Source of the DNA: Takashimella koratensis
Lineage: Eukaryota > Basidiomycota > Tremellomycetes > Trichosporonales > Tetragoniomycetaceae
NCBI GenBank assembly: GCA_003116875.1
Contig: BCKT01000018.1
Coordinates: 62,001 to 126,000, forward strand
DNA length: 64,000 nucleotides
Reading direction: 5' to 3'
Shown here: in pieces, positions 44,345 through 55,961 of the stretch
How positions within the stretch are numbered: the stretch's first letter is position 1
How the letters are laid out: each line of letters begins with the position of its first letter
Notes under the pieces: model-generated
The model's input: the letters and a program-made list of their open reading frames with translations, nothing else
Databases searched by the model: none
What the model was told of the DNA's origin: nothing
Program-made: the position numbers and the translations under genes

Positions 44345-46161
44345 ATGTCCGACGACCCCACCGCCGACTTCCTTGCCCGTGAGAAGGCCGCGCTCGGTGA
44401 GTTGCGCTGTGCAGAAGCTACCCACGGCGAGTTGCGCTCGTTGCCGTTTAGTCGACGAGTGCAAGGCTGGATCCGAGCGAGGCGGTGTCAAGGTGTGAAC
44501 CAATTGGGCTCAACTCCTCTTGGTCAGACACGAGAGCAAAGGGTATCGACTGGAGGGAGACTTGGAGACCAAGCAGCTCGTGATCAATATCCCATTTACC
44601 CCTCGCAACATGCTGACTTTACTTCTTACCACAGGCGACGACGCCGACCTCTTCGCTTCTGGCGGTGCCCCATCCGCTCCCTCGGGCATGGATGCCTTCC
44701 CCGACCTGTGTAAGTCTGCTCTCTTCTCTCATCCTCTCATTTGCATTTTATCCCATCGTATCCAAATAACACTTTATCGAATCCTACCTCCCTCGACCCC
44801 CACGTCTCGACGATCACCATATCATATTTTAACTGACTGTTCCTCTCACCCTCCTCCCACTTATCCACTTGTCCACCTCTGTTTACCTCTTTACCTGCCT
44901 GTACCAATCTACTCTCACGCAAAGCCGCCGCACCAGCCCCCGCTGCACCCGCCGCGCCCGCTTCTTTCGAACCATCAGGGATCGACGCCTTCCCTTCCCT
45001 CGACGCGCCAAGCGGGAGTTCCGAGGTCCGAGTGACTGGTCACGCTGGGACTGGGGACGATGCCGAGTTGGAGCAATTTGAATCGGCGTTCCCTGATCTC
45101 TCGAGCGAGGTACCTTCGGCTGCTGCACCGGTACGTAGAGCTGGCTTCCACCGGCTCTTAACTCCTTCTTTCTCACCATCATCTCTCCTCCTCTTATCAC
45201 CATCGTTCCTTCCTTCTCATGCCTTGCTCCGATCTGTTGATCATACTAACATCCACCTCGCAGGCGCCCAAACCCGTTTTCAACGCCCTCGCTCCCCAGC
45301 CATACGGCGCATCTCCTTACCCACCCACCGCCGCCCCTCAGCCTCGCGCGGCACCCGGGTCTATCCTACCCCCGCCGGCATTCTCCAACATCCTCCCTGC
45401 CGCTGAAGAAGACACCGAGCCCATCCGACAGTGGCGCGAACGCCAGGCTGACGAGATCAAGCGCCGGGACGAGGCTGATAAAGCACGGAGGGATGAGATG
45501 AAGGATAAGGCGGAGAAGGCGATTGATACGTTCTATGAAAAGTACAACAAGGAGAAGGAGAAGAACATTCGCGAGAACAAGTGAGTACGGTTGATCGCAG
45601 GTCGGCGGTGAAGAAGGGGTTAAGGAGGTGTCGAGGTGCATGCTTGTGTGGAAGTGAGGGGTCTTGATACTGCGTGTTGTAGGGCCATAAATCAACCGCG
45701 CAAGGGGGACATTACTGACACGTACCACAGGGAGAGCGAAGCCGCATTTGTCGAAAAGCTTCAAGAGTCGATCGCAAAGGGTACCGCATGGGAGCGTATC
45801 ACCGAGTTGATCTCGTTGGAGAACTCTCGTGAGTATAGATTGCATTTCTTGTCTCCTCTTCACCTCCTCTCCTGCTCTCCTCCTCTCCCTGCTCTCCTTG
45901 ACGCTTCTTCTTTCTTCCTTGCATCTTGCGTCTCTACATCCCAAAAGTTCTTCTTCCCTTCCCTCCTGCCAACCCTCCCTTGAATGAACATCTCTCCGCA
46001 TCTCTCTTCCGACTTTTTATCTGACTATTGCTGACCTTTTCTCAGAATCCAAGACCATCCGACCTTCGGTCCCTGGTGGTTCCGACCTCGCACGTATGAA
46101 AGAGATCCTCCTCGCTCTTCGTCGCGAGGGCGACAAGGCTCCTGGCGCTGCTGGTTTTTAA
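44345..46161 (+). CDS. CLC1: Clathrin light chain
   Basis: This is the regulatory subunit of the clathrin triskelion, on endocytic and Golgi-derived vesicles. The protein is about 260 residues, acidic at the front (DDADLFASGGAPSAPSG, the acidic EEDP-like region) with Ala/Pro-rich linkers. The central heavy-chain-binding helix is EEDTEPIRQWRERQADEIKR and continues as a charged coiled coil (EADKARRDEMKDKAEKAI, FYEKYNKEKEKNIREN). The C-terminal part has TAWERITELISLEN and the closing motif DLARMKEILLALRRE. About six introns are used; the first splits the Gly codon after REKAALG. The start is the ATG at 44345. Confidence 0.93.
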
Positions 46162-46961
46162 ACACCGCTACACGGGTCGAGATCAGGGAGTGGGGTCTGG
46201 TGTAGTCTTTCGCGAGAAGGGAGTGGTATGGGAAGGCGAAAAGGGGTCTGAGAGGGAGGGAGGGAGAGATTCGAGTGAGCTAAGATGAGAGACGAAACGT
46301 GAAGACTTTATGAACATGATAGAAAATCAAAATCAAAATCAAAAACACCGAACAAAGGCGACCCCGATAGAGGTATCCCCATCATCCACGTCCCCCTCCC
46401 TCTCCCTTGGCCTTGCGATCCCCATGGGGACGCTTTCATTAACGTAGGCCTCTTCCGCTTTCCCTCCCTCATCCTCATCTACACCCGCGAAACCGTCTCA
46501 CCGCCTCTCCAATCGTCCTCCAGTCTCTCCCGTTCGTCTCTTTCCCTTCCCCTATCCGTATCAGTCTGTTCGCCGCATGTGGGCGCTTTATGCAATGATG
46601 ATTATCTACGACCATTGGGTATTTTTAACTTTTCATATTTGACTTCAAATCCTTGGTTTGGTGTCTGAGCAGCAAGGATGATCCAATCTTCAAACCAATC
46701 CAAAACGATGTCTCAAGTGAGGCGTTGGTTCAGATTCTCTAACGATCGCTTTGAAGAAAGATTGCAACAAATGATTGAGAATGATACATGAATGAAAGAT
46801 TTACATGCAAATTGGAAAGAACTGATGGTGGTGATTGTACAACGTGATGACCCAGCTTGAACTGATCATGTTTGCTGCTTTTCTACATGATGATGATCGT
46901 ACCGCTCCTACTGCTTGTCGTTGAATGTTCGTATCGTAAATGCTTGCTCGTGCTCGTGAGA
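46162..46961. other. Convergent 3' region with AAAATC repeat
   Basis: No gene is seen in these 800 bp. Three to four copies of AAAATC lie near 46324-46345. The part from 46,600 on is AT-rich and probably the 3' UTR of the exonuclease gene. Confidence 0.5.
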
Positions 46962-48824
46962 TCACCAATACCACTTCGCATGCGACCTGCAACACCAAGT
47001 ATGTCAGTAAACCTATCATTTGAAGAGGGATGAGCCGAGGTGAGGACTTACTTGGGCACACCTGCGACGCAATCTTCACCTTTGATCAAAGCTGTCTCGT
47101 ACGCTTGACGTACAGAGAGGAAAATGTCCATCGTCGCTCGGGCGTCTTCAATCTGTGCCATCGAGAAGGTGAAAATTAAAAGGATGAGGCAGAGTGTGAA
47201 GGAGAACATTGCGACGATGGAGATGGTTCAGGTTGAGAGTGAGAATAGAGAGAAACATAGTGAGGAAGAGGATATAGGCGGGAATCAAGGAGGATTCACA
47301 AGTTAGTGAGTCGAGTAACGCCAAGGACAAGCACGAAAAGAAAAAAGAGCATCACAAGTCAGCTTGTTCACGATGTTTGATCCTTGTCTCTCTCTCTCTC
47401 TTTTCCCTCACGTACCGGATCATGGCCTGGTCCCTTTTGGATTTCTCGTCCCAATACCGCTACCGCCAACTTTCGGAGAGCAGGGTACTGTCCTTCTTTC
47501 GTGATACCCATCTTGGTTCGGAGAGGGTAGAAGAGGGCTGTATCGCGTATTGCGTCGTACGGGTGTTGGTGTGTGAGGCTCTACTTTCCGCCAATCCGTG
47601 AGCCAAGCCGAGGTAGATATAGGATCGAAGAGGGAGTGATAGAGGAGTCAGCGCATGGTCAAGTAGGCGGTCTACTTAGGCGGTGTATTGTAGTAAAGAG
47701 AACCACGACTCTTCGAACGTCGAACAAGAGGAACAGGCTCGTTGAGCTCGTTACAGGAGTTGAGAACGAATTGGAAAGGGAAGAGATAGTGGGGAAAGAC
47801 AAGGACTCACGGCTAAGTCATTGAACAAAGCATGACCCACGAGGATCTTCCCCTCGACAATCTTCTTCACTTTCTTGACGACTTCGGCGAATTTGGGTGC
47901 TAGTAGGTGGATCGACGGAGCAAGGTCAGCCTGACTTGCTTAGCTGAGAGAGTAGGATAAATTGAGGTATGTGTTGTCGGTTGAGAGAAGGGACTTGCCA
48001 TTGTCCAAATCACCAGGTCTGATACCACTACCTACAAGAGTCAGCAACGACCGATGACCACGAGCTGCAAGTACAGAGCCGGGAAACACGGAAGACAACC
48101 CGAGTCAAGAGGGCAGAAAGGTTACTCACTGTCTGAACGCCAGTCGACGACACTGCTAGTGTGCACATGGACGTAGCTCACATACACCACCGATCCGGTA
48201 TAGTCGACTATCCCGACTCTGAGGAAGGGGGAAGGGGGAAGGGGAAGGTGAGGTCAGTCTGTACTCAATGGGGCCGGGGCAATTGGCGGTGAAGGCGGCG
48301 TGGGTGGAAGAGTGAAGAGGGTTGAAGAGGACTGAAGAGAGGCATGGGATTAAGGATTGACCGAAATGCGAAGCAACCAAAGTATACTCGAGACGTCGTT
48401 AGGTTGGTGTGGAGAGAGAAGCAGTTCCTGTATTGAGACGGAACAACGGAGGAGAGCCTTGTAAACTACGACTCACTTGGCGAGAACTTGATGTCGTCCA
48501 CCTTTGAGGGATACTTCATTCCCTCTACACTCGACCATCTCGCAATCTGTACACAAGAGGTAAAGGGGATCCGTCAGTCGTTGGCGTACATTTTTCATGA
48601 TTCCACGCTATGACCCTCGACATTGGACTTTGGGGCGACGCCAAAGGGATAGATGGTCTTCTCTAAACTCGTCGCTCAACTGAGCTATGGCAGCTTCTTG
48701 ACCATGAATTCGGGAGCTACGACTCACCGATGGCACGGTACTTGTCCAAACTGGGCAGTTCTAGGTCGCTAGGTGCACTGCTCGGACCACTACCGCTGGC
48801 CACGGTATCGTTGCCTGTAGTCAT
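46962..48824 (-). CDS. REX4: RNA exonuclease 4-like DEDDh 3'-5' exonuclease
   Basis: The ATG at 48824 begins MTTGNDTVASGSGPSS. Splicing gives KYRAIDCEMVECRGNEVS (Exo I, Asp-Glu), LAKVSIVDYTGSVVYVSYV, GRILVGHALFNDLA-like Exo II (VEGKILVGHALFNDL), then LFYPLRTKMGITKEGQYPAL and IEDARATMDIFLSVRQAYE (Exo III, with His/Asp of the DEDDh set). The last exon gives GVPKSHAKWYW, stop at 46962. These match Rex4/REXO4, a nucleolar enzyme linked to rRNA processing. The protein is about 270 residues and lacks the long N-terminal basic extension of animal REXO4. Introns are long for this region; the first (48547-48727) contains a tRNA-like box A. Confidence 0.85.
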
Positions 48825-49004
48825 GTTGTGGTGGTAAAGTGGAAATGATGAATTGAATGGCCGACCGAGTATAACCTAGTGTCCCGTGCCTGAATTCGGA
48901 TGTACCACCACTCCGAGTCATGACGCCGAGTCTACAGTATCTAGTAAGCTCTACCTTTCATCCCTTCACCCACCCATCCATCCCACCTACCCATCCACCC
49001 CCCT

Positions 49005-49040
49005 CCCCACCTCCCCACCTCCCCACCTCCCCACCTCCCA
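49005..49040. repeat. CCCCACCT tandem repeat in the peroxiredoxin leader
   Basis: Five copies of the octamer CCCCACCT on the plus strand, about 30 bp before the start codon, within a longer C-rich leader (CACCCATCCATCCCACC). Confidence 0.85.
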
Positions 49041-49070
49041 ACTCCCATCCGCGACCCCGACTCCACCGAC

Positions 49071-50740
49071 ATGGCCAAAGCAGACCAACCGCCTCCTTCT
49101 CGCCGCTCCGCCCGCGTCGCGTCCAAGGCTGCCCCGGCCGAGTCCAAGGCGACTACCAAGGTACGTCTCTCCTCTACTCCCGGCGTACAAGGTCCTCAGA
49201 GTCGCGGTGTCGTGATGTCGCCGTGTCGCCCGCGTGGACTGGGACGAGACGACTTACCTGGCTTTCCTAACGTGTCGCGTGAATGAATGGAAGGGAGGGA
49301 TCAGAAGAGTCAGGGGAGGTTGGTAAAGATGATGCTGATAGACTACTTCTCAGCGTGCAGCAGAGGAAGAGCCGAAAGTCACCAAAAAGGCCAAGACGGA
49401 TGGGACCGAGGTGAGTGATGATTCACTCTTTAACCATTCCATCTTGCCCAATCTCAGCGTAAGTTGAGGACTTGCTGACACTGCATTCCCAATCCCGGTC
49501 TCACCATCTCTCGCCTTTCCTACCGTGTCTCTCATCCCCATTTGGTCCATCTTCATCCTCCCTTCCATCCTTCTCTTTCTCCTCCCTCTCCTTCTTTCCC
49601 ATTTCTATTGCTCTTATCTCACGACGACCTCGACTTCGCCTCGGTACGTGCGCAGGCCGCAAAGAAAGCCGAGGCTGCCGCTTCTGCACCTAAACCCGCC
49701 AAGCCCGAGACGGGGGGCAAGGGCACTCTCAAGCTCGGTGACGTCCTCCCTTCCATTACCTTGCAGGATAACACCGGCGCCGAGGTGGAGGTTGGAAAAC
49801 TTGCTGGAGGTGACAAGGGGGTGGTCATCTTCTTGTACCCAAGGGTGAGTCCCAGTCGAGTCGAGCGCGCAGCTCGAGGCGAGGCGAGGGCAACTATGTC
49901 GCGGCTACGATCTCTACCCCTGCTACGACTTTGACAACAAGACGAAGGAGATGAGCACACGCTGACAGAGTTCCATACATGTTGCTTCGGAGGCAGGCAA
50001 ACACACCCGGGTGCACCAACCAGGCGTGTGGGTTCCGTGACGCGTTCGAAGAGATCCAGGCGCTCGGGTACGACGTCTTTGGGCTGTCGATGGACAAGCC
50101 GAGTGCGCAGCAGAGTGTGAGTGTGGTGGTCTGGCCTCCCTTCTTCCTCTCCTTGACTCTCCACTGTCTTCTTCTCTCCTTCTCATCTTGCTGCCTCACC
50201 CCTACATGCATTCCGCCTTTCGACCTCGAAGTCATCCAAAGCCTACCATCGTTGATCCATGCTGACCTCGCTCTCCTTGCCTTCATCGATATAGTGGATC
50301 AACAAGCACAACCTCAACTACCGCCTCTTGTGCGACCCCGAGGCCAAGCTGATCAAGAAGTGAGTAACGCATGTAGCCAGCGTGATGGCAACGGCCTAGG
50401 TTGGTGGTACTGACATGAATGAAGGCTTGGCGCGTTTGTGCTCCCAAAGAAGTGGGTCGATGTCACGCTGCTAGAGGTTACTTTTCGGCGAAGCAGACGT
50501 TGAGAGACGACTTGCTGACAGATCCAGCACCAAGCGGTCACATTTTATCTTTGAGAAGGGCACCGGCAAGCTCGTTGACGCCCAGCTCGGTGTCAAGCCG
50601 GCCGACGAGTGAGTACAGGTCATGGTGTCGAATGAGTCTCGTAGTCTGGCTTTGATCGTGACCCGCGGTTCATTCCGATCGCTGACACGAAACCTAGCCC
50701 CAAGAATTGCCTCTCGTTCGTCAAGAAGCACCACGCATAG
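49071..50740 (+). CDS. Peroxiredoxin, BCP/PrxQ type (Dot5-like, probably nuclear)
   Basis: This is a thiol peroxidase that reduces hydroperoxides with thioredoxin. A basic N-terminal extension (SRRSARVASKAAPAESKATTK, then KVTKKAKTDGTE) resembles yeast Dot5 and suggests nuclear location. The core has LKLGDVLPSITLQDNTGAEV, then VVIFLYPRANTPGCTNQAC with the peroxidatic Cys in TPGC and a resolving Cys five residues later, GFRDAFEEIQALGYDVFGLS, NYRLLCDPEAKLIKKLGAF and RSHFIFEKGTGKLVD. It ends FVKKHHA at 50740. The protein is about 235 residues from eight or so exons. The start is the ATG at 49071. Confidence 0.92.
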
Positions 50741-52391
50741 GAGACGAGTACTGGCTGCAGGATCTTTGACCCGAAGCTCGTATTGAGGAGTGGAATCATG
50801 GAAGATCAAGGTTTTTTGGGACTACACGTGAGAGAGAACAACGCAGAATGGGCAAATTTTCATAACGACGATGAATGCATGTGATCAGATACGATTTCGA
50901 GACGGCTTGAGATGGCAGAAACTGATATCGTCAGCGCTCCACTCGCGTAGTCGACAAGAGACAGCAAGCGGGATGAGAGCAAGTATCAGAGGTAATTAAG
51001 TTAAGGTAGCGAGGGTTTTTCAGCAGCGTCCAGACTCCGAGAAACTCGAGAGTCCAAACCTCAAGCCAAATGCACTCGGGTCATCAAGTGGTGGGGAGAG
51101 TGGTGGGTTGGAGAAGGGGTAGCGGGGAGAGGGACAGAGAGGGTGAGTAGGTAGGGAAAGGGATAGTCCAGCGGATCAGATTGGGCCAAAGTAAAATTTT
51201 CATGCTCACCTACAAAAAACCATTCTCGAGCTCTTGAGCCGTAGATGACTGGGTAGATGTGCTACAAGAGTGGACGGGGAAGACAAGAGAGAGAGAAGGG
51301 AGAGGAGAAAGGGGAAGGGGAAGGGGATACGCGTCGATCAGAAAGACCTCCCTCGCCCACGGCAGGTTAGCCAGTCACTCGCGAACGAGGACCGAGCCAA
51401 AACTCCACCGCCAGCGTCTTCGATGGTTCCCAACCCTTTGGAAAAAGGGGGTATACCAAGTGCCTCTGTGAAGGGCGTGGGGGGTGCTATATCATCGCCT
51501 CGACGTGGAAAATGTGGCTAGTTTAAACTAGCGAGAAATGGATGCAAACTATACAGAGATCTAGGTGGATGTCAGCGTATGTTCGCATCGTTGAAAGCGA
51601 GAACGAGCTGGGAAATGGTGACGAAGAGGAGAAAGGGGCATCGCTGGATAGAGCGAGACCGTGCGCTCGAGAGAGGAGACGTGAGAGGGGTAGGAGATGC
51701 GAATTGAAGCACGGAGAGAGCAAATAGTCACTCACCCTGCTGAGTTTGATCGATGAAAAAGAAGACAACTCTTGGGCGCCCGTCCTCTTTATATATGTCT
51801 GGCCGCTGACCCCCTCCACCGGCAAATTTTTTTTCGCCCACGCCTGTGTTTGGGTTTGGTCCCGTGTTTGTGGCAAAATTTTGGTCCCGTCTTGTCACCC
51901 AGCCAATCGTGTGTGGCTTTGATGGGGTTTCTACCCTGCGTCACCCTGGGGTGAAGGTGGTCCAAGCGAGTGCAGGGTGGGTTCACGTCCTTTGGGAGTG
52001 TCCTTTGGGCACCGACCCCTGTTGAAAGAACCAATCAATCCATCAGTCCCATCAATCACACGACAGGTCTACTCGGCACGGGAGGAGAGGAGAGGGGCTC
52101 TTGTGCGTGGTGTGGTGCACGCGTGTGTCTGTGCATCTGTGTATCAGGAATCGCAGGGTAGCCACGGCCACAACCACGACCGAGTAAACCCGGGAACGAG
52201 TCGTAGTCTTTCGTTGAATGTCACCAAGCAATTCCAACTCTGGCTCTCTCGCCACGTGACCGTGACCGTGACCGACCTCCACCGACATTTACCGATTTTG
52301 AGTCTCTGTATGTCTTGCCCGCCCGTCTCCGTCACCGTCCACTGCTGCTTCAACCCCGGTTCACCCATCTCAGGCCCTATCCTCAGGCGCA
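50741..52391. other. Long non-coding interval, possibly holding a spliced non-coding transcript
   Basis: Across 1.65 kb no conserved protein is visible. On the minus strand a TATATAAA element (about 51786-51793) is followed by GTGAGT (about 51734) and an acceptor CTGACATCCACCTAG (about 51566), so a spliced minus-strand RNA is possible. Its only open frames are tiny. A perfect 16-bp palindrome lies at 51517-51532. A GTGACC repeat (about 52255-52275) precedes the MetRS gene. Confidence 0.4.
51517..51532. repeat. Perfect 16-bp palindrome
   Basis: GCTAGTTTAAACTAGC reads identically on both strands. It stands alone in the non-coding interval and would fall just inside the second exon of the putative minus-strand transcript. 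Confidence 0.9.
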
Positions 52392-54969
52392 ATGCGTCGC
52401 CGTATCCCTCGGATCAGGCATGGTCTGCCTCTAATCTCCTCCTCGACGTCGTCTCGACCCTCACCTTGGCTTTTACATCCTCCTCATCAATCCTCTCTCC
52501 CCGTGAAACCCCTATCCTCATTCTCGTCACTCGCAAAAGCAACCCCTGAACTTGCTGGACCTACCTACTCGTCTCGCCGCTTACCGACAGCCTCGAGCAG
52601 CTTCTCTATTCAACACTCGCGATCACCCTTTTCCACCTCTGCATCGACATCTGCATCTTCTTCGGGTCGAGATGGACGACTAGAATCGCCAGTGTCATCT
52701 TCGACTCTATTCAAGCCCGACTCTAAACCGTTCTACATTACCACACCGATCTTCTACGTCAATGCTTGTACGTCCCATATCCATTTTCTCTCCCCCACTC
52801 TCCTTATCTCTTCCTCCGTCTTTCTCTCTTCCTATATTGCCCTTCGATCCCACATGTTGACACCTCTTTCTTGGTTTCTTCCACACCTCCGGCCCATTCC
52901 TCCGCCATCCCCGCCTCTAGCTCCACACGTAGGCCACCTCCACTCCCTCGTCCTCTCCGACTCCCTCGCTCGGTTCTCGGCGCTTCGTAACCCCGACCGA
53001 CCTGTCGAATTCATGACGGGCACGGACGAGCATGGACTTAAAGTACAACAAGCAGCAGCTGGGAAGGGAGTAGAACCGAGAGTCTTCTGTGATGAAATTA
53101 GCGAGAGGTTTAGGGTGAGTTCGAGGTGAATCAAGGTTGTTGGCGAGATAAGTAGCAGATTGAAAGTAGACTGGCACTGACTCGATTTTGTAGAACCTCG
53201 CCAAGGCCGCGGGGATTGGGAATACGGATTTCATTAGGACAACCGAGGAGCGTCACTATGCTGCAGTTGCCAAGTTCTGGGTAAGTCATGGATCTGCAGT
53301 CACACCAACAGTCTCTATGTCTCTGTACATCGCTTAATTCACAGGCACATACGTCCAAGTCTATTTGCTGACATACTCAGGACCGCCTTGTGGCTAGCGG
53401 AGACGTCTACAAGGGCACCCACGAAGGATGGTATAGCGTCTCTGACGAGTGTTTCTACGCCCCTTCCCAAGTCGCTGAGAGGGACGGAAAGATGGTCGCG
53501 CTCGAGTCGGGGAATGAGGTGGTTTGGGAGAGTGAAGAGAATTGGAAGTTTAGGTTGTCGAGTTATCGACAGGGTCTTGAGGATTGGCTTCAGGCTCCAG
53601 AGTGTGAGTGGCCTCGACCCTGGTTGCCTCCTCCTCCTCCTCCTCCTCCTCCTCCTCCTCCCCTTCCTCCTTTTTCTTCTGTTCCCATCAGATCAGGCTT
53701 GTTTCGTGCCGGTTGACACCGAACAATCGCTGACCGGCCGTAGCAGTCCAGCCTGAGCGGTATAGGCTTGACATTCTCCGCCAAGCCTCGGAGATGAAGG
53801 ACCTTTCCATCTCTCGACCTGCCTCTCGGGTGAAATGGGGAGTACCCGTCCCAGGAGATCCAAGTCAGACTATTTACGTCTGGGTTGACGCTTTGGTTAA
53901 TTATATCACGGTCGCTGGGTACCCTGGTGAGATGAAAGCGTGGCCTGCGGACGTACATGTTGTTGGCAAAGACATAATCAGGTACGTCAAATTCCTCTCT
54001 CGTGTTCGAGTCAAACTCACTTCCTCAGGTTCCACGCGCTTCACTGGCCCGCTCTCCTCCTTTCCGCTGGCCTGCTTCTACCTCGCCGCGTCCTCGCACA
54101 CGCGCACTGGACGATGAACCGATCCAAAATGTCTAAATCAAGGGGTAACGTCGTCGACCCATTCTCTGCCATCTCGACCTATGGGCCCGGCGGGATTCGC
54201 TGGTTCCTCCTCCGACACGGGGGCTCATTACCGGATGACGCGGATTACTCGGAGGGAGCGGTGGAGAGGGCGTATGGGGAGTTGAAGGATCAGGTGGGCA
54301 ATCTGGTAGGACGGATAGGGTCGGGGAGTATTGTGGCGAAATTGGGTGCAGGGGAAGTGAGAGAGGTGAGGGATACGAGGTTGGAAGAGGAGTTGAGGAA
54401 AGTTAGAGAGGTGGTAGGTGCAAGGATGGAGCAGTACGATGTGACTCGAGCCTGTGAGGCGATCATGAATGTTGTGGTCTTGGTGAGTCTCTGACTATCT
54501 CGCATCTACGTGTCCCTTTTCGTGTTCCCTCCGCTTGCTGTACTTTCTTCCCTATCACTCCTCCTTCACCTTGCTAATCATAACCATTGCTAATCGCCAA
54601 CTATAGGCCAATAAACACTTTACCGCCGCAGCACCCTGGACCGCAACCGTGACCAACTCGACTCTACCGGTGACTTACGCCTATCATGCTCTCCGAATCG
54701 CGGGGATCTTGCTGCAGCCGATCATGCCGACAAAAGCAGGGGAACTGCTCGATCGCCTCGGAGTGGGAGAGGGGGAGAGGAGGTGGGAGGATGCGAGCTG
54801 GGATGGGACGGTGGATGGGGAAGAGATTGGGATGCGGATAAAAAAGGGAACGGAGGGAGGCGTGAGGAAGGTAGAAGGAGAAGTGGCGGAGGGGAGCAGT
54901 GTAGGGAAGAGAGGGAAGAAAGTTAAGGGGGCACCACCATTGTTCCCGCCCATCGAGGTGGGAGAGTGA
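52392..54969 (+). CDS. MSM1: Methionyl-tRNA synthetase, mitochondrial
   Basis: The N-terminus ([20 protein letters not shown], then Arg/Ser-rich, no acidic residues for 50 positions) is a mitochondrial presequence. The class I core follows: [28 protein letters not shown] carrying HVGH (HIGH motif), [16 protein letters not shown], and no zinc-knuckle insertion. [36 protein letters not shown] and [15 protein letters not shown] with KMSKS come next, then the anticodon-binding helices ([20 protein letters not shown]). The tail is Lys/Gly-rich, ending PPIEVGE. About 660 residues from eight or so exons. One intron carries a CTC trinucleotide run (about 53627-53660). It charges mitochondrial tRNA-Met. 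Confidence 0.93.
53627..53660. repeat. CTC trinucleotide repeat inside a MetRS intron
   Basis: About eleven CTC units in the intron after APE(53608). The pyrimidine run lies upstream of the acceptor. Confidence 0.85.
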
Positions 54970-55050
54970 ACGATAGGATTTTAGACACCACTCTATGCAT
55001 GGAGTTCAGAATGGCTAGAGGATAAAGGCGACCTGCATTCGCCCTGACCT

Positions 55051-55961
55051 CTACCAAACAAAAGGTACCGACCTCCAAGTGTATTTACAGTAATCCCTCC
55101 AATGATCTTTTAGCTCGCGACTCAACATCCCTTCTTCCCCTCTGATTCGACGAACAAAGGTTAACGACCAAAGAAAGTGTTACCAAGACGAAAGCGTTTT
55201 CACTTTGAAAGATCGGTGAGAGGAAAGTAGTGAGGAAGCTTCGAGGACCGAATTTGAGAAGAAGTATCCCGGGGGCCATGGTGAGTGAACCAAAGTATGC
55301 AGGATGTCGAAGTATCGCATATGGACCGGACATGATCCATTTATGGTTCTGAACTCGTGATTACCAACATCAACCAAAAACAAAGAAAAAAAGAAAATCA
55401 GTGTCTTTTCGCTATCGTCTATCGCTATGGTGCATGGCCAGTCACCGGATGGATGGCCAACTTGAACACGGTCAGCACGTGGCCCATTTGTCTTTGAAGA
55501 TAGGAGCATTGGTGCACCACCACTCATTTTCAATGTGAAATACTTTCCAAGGGTGTGATAACACCAAAACCTCAATCCAGAGCCTAAGAGTAACCTTCCC
55601 CGAGTCCTATCAATTCCGTACTTGACAACCTGGGAAACGTCGCGGTCTCAATCTCCATCCCAATCGTACCATACTGACTGACGTGTTCCTGTCGCTGATA
55701 GAGGTTGAGGAACTGTTGAAACGAGTCGATAAGGAGGACGAATGGGATGGTTAGTACCGGAAAGAACTTGACGATAAAGTAGATCCCCGGATCAGATTCG
55801 GATACTACCACGGTCTGAAGAGTGGGAGGTTGGTGTGGTGATCGAGAGGCGAGGCAGAAACACCACGATGCAAGGAGGGAGAGACAGGATTCATTTCTGA
55901 CCTCGTACCGTCCATAGATGGGTGTCTGTCTACGTTGTCTCAACTCGTTGGGTTCTAACAT
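55051..55961 (-). CDS. Isoprenylcysteine O-methyltransferase-like protein (STE14/ICMT family), heavily spliced
   Basis: No long open frame marks this gene; it appears only after splicing. Starting at the ATG at 55961 (MLEPNELRQRRQTPIYGRYE), exons join to give GIYFIVKFFPVLTIPFVLL (membrane helix), GSGLRFWCYHTLGKYFTLKM, NHKWIMSGPYAILRHPAYFG and LTMAPGILLL, then GEEGMLSRELKDHWRDYC and TWRSVPFVW, stop at 55051. GPY-xx-RHPAYFG and the later EE are the S-adenosylmethionine and substrate motifs of ICMT, which methylates the prenylated C-terminal Cys of Ras, Ggamma and pheromones at the ER. About 190 residues, short for the family (usual 200-240). Two donors are weak (GTGGTG near 55530, GTCAGT near 55675). 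Confidence 0.68.

Noticed and set aside
51523..51876. A 117-codon minus-strand frame
   Set aside because: It starts at a non-ATG codon and runs across what looks like an intron (GTGAGT..CCTAG). It has no family similarity.
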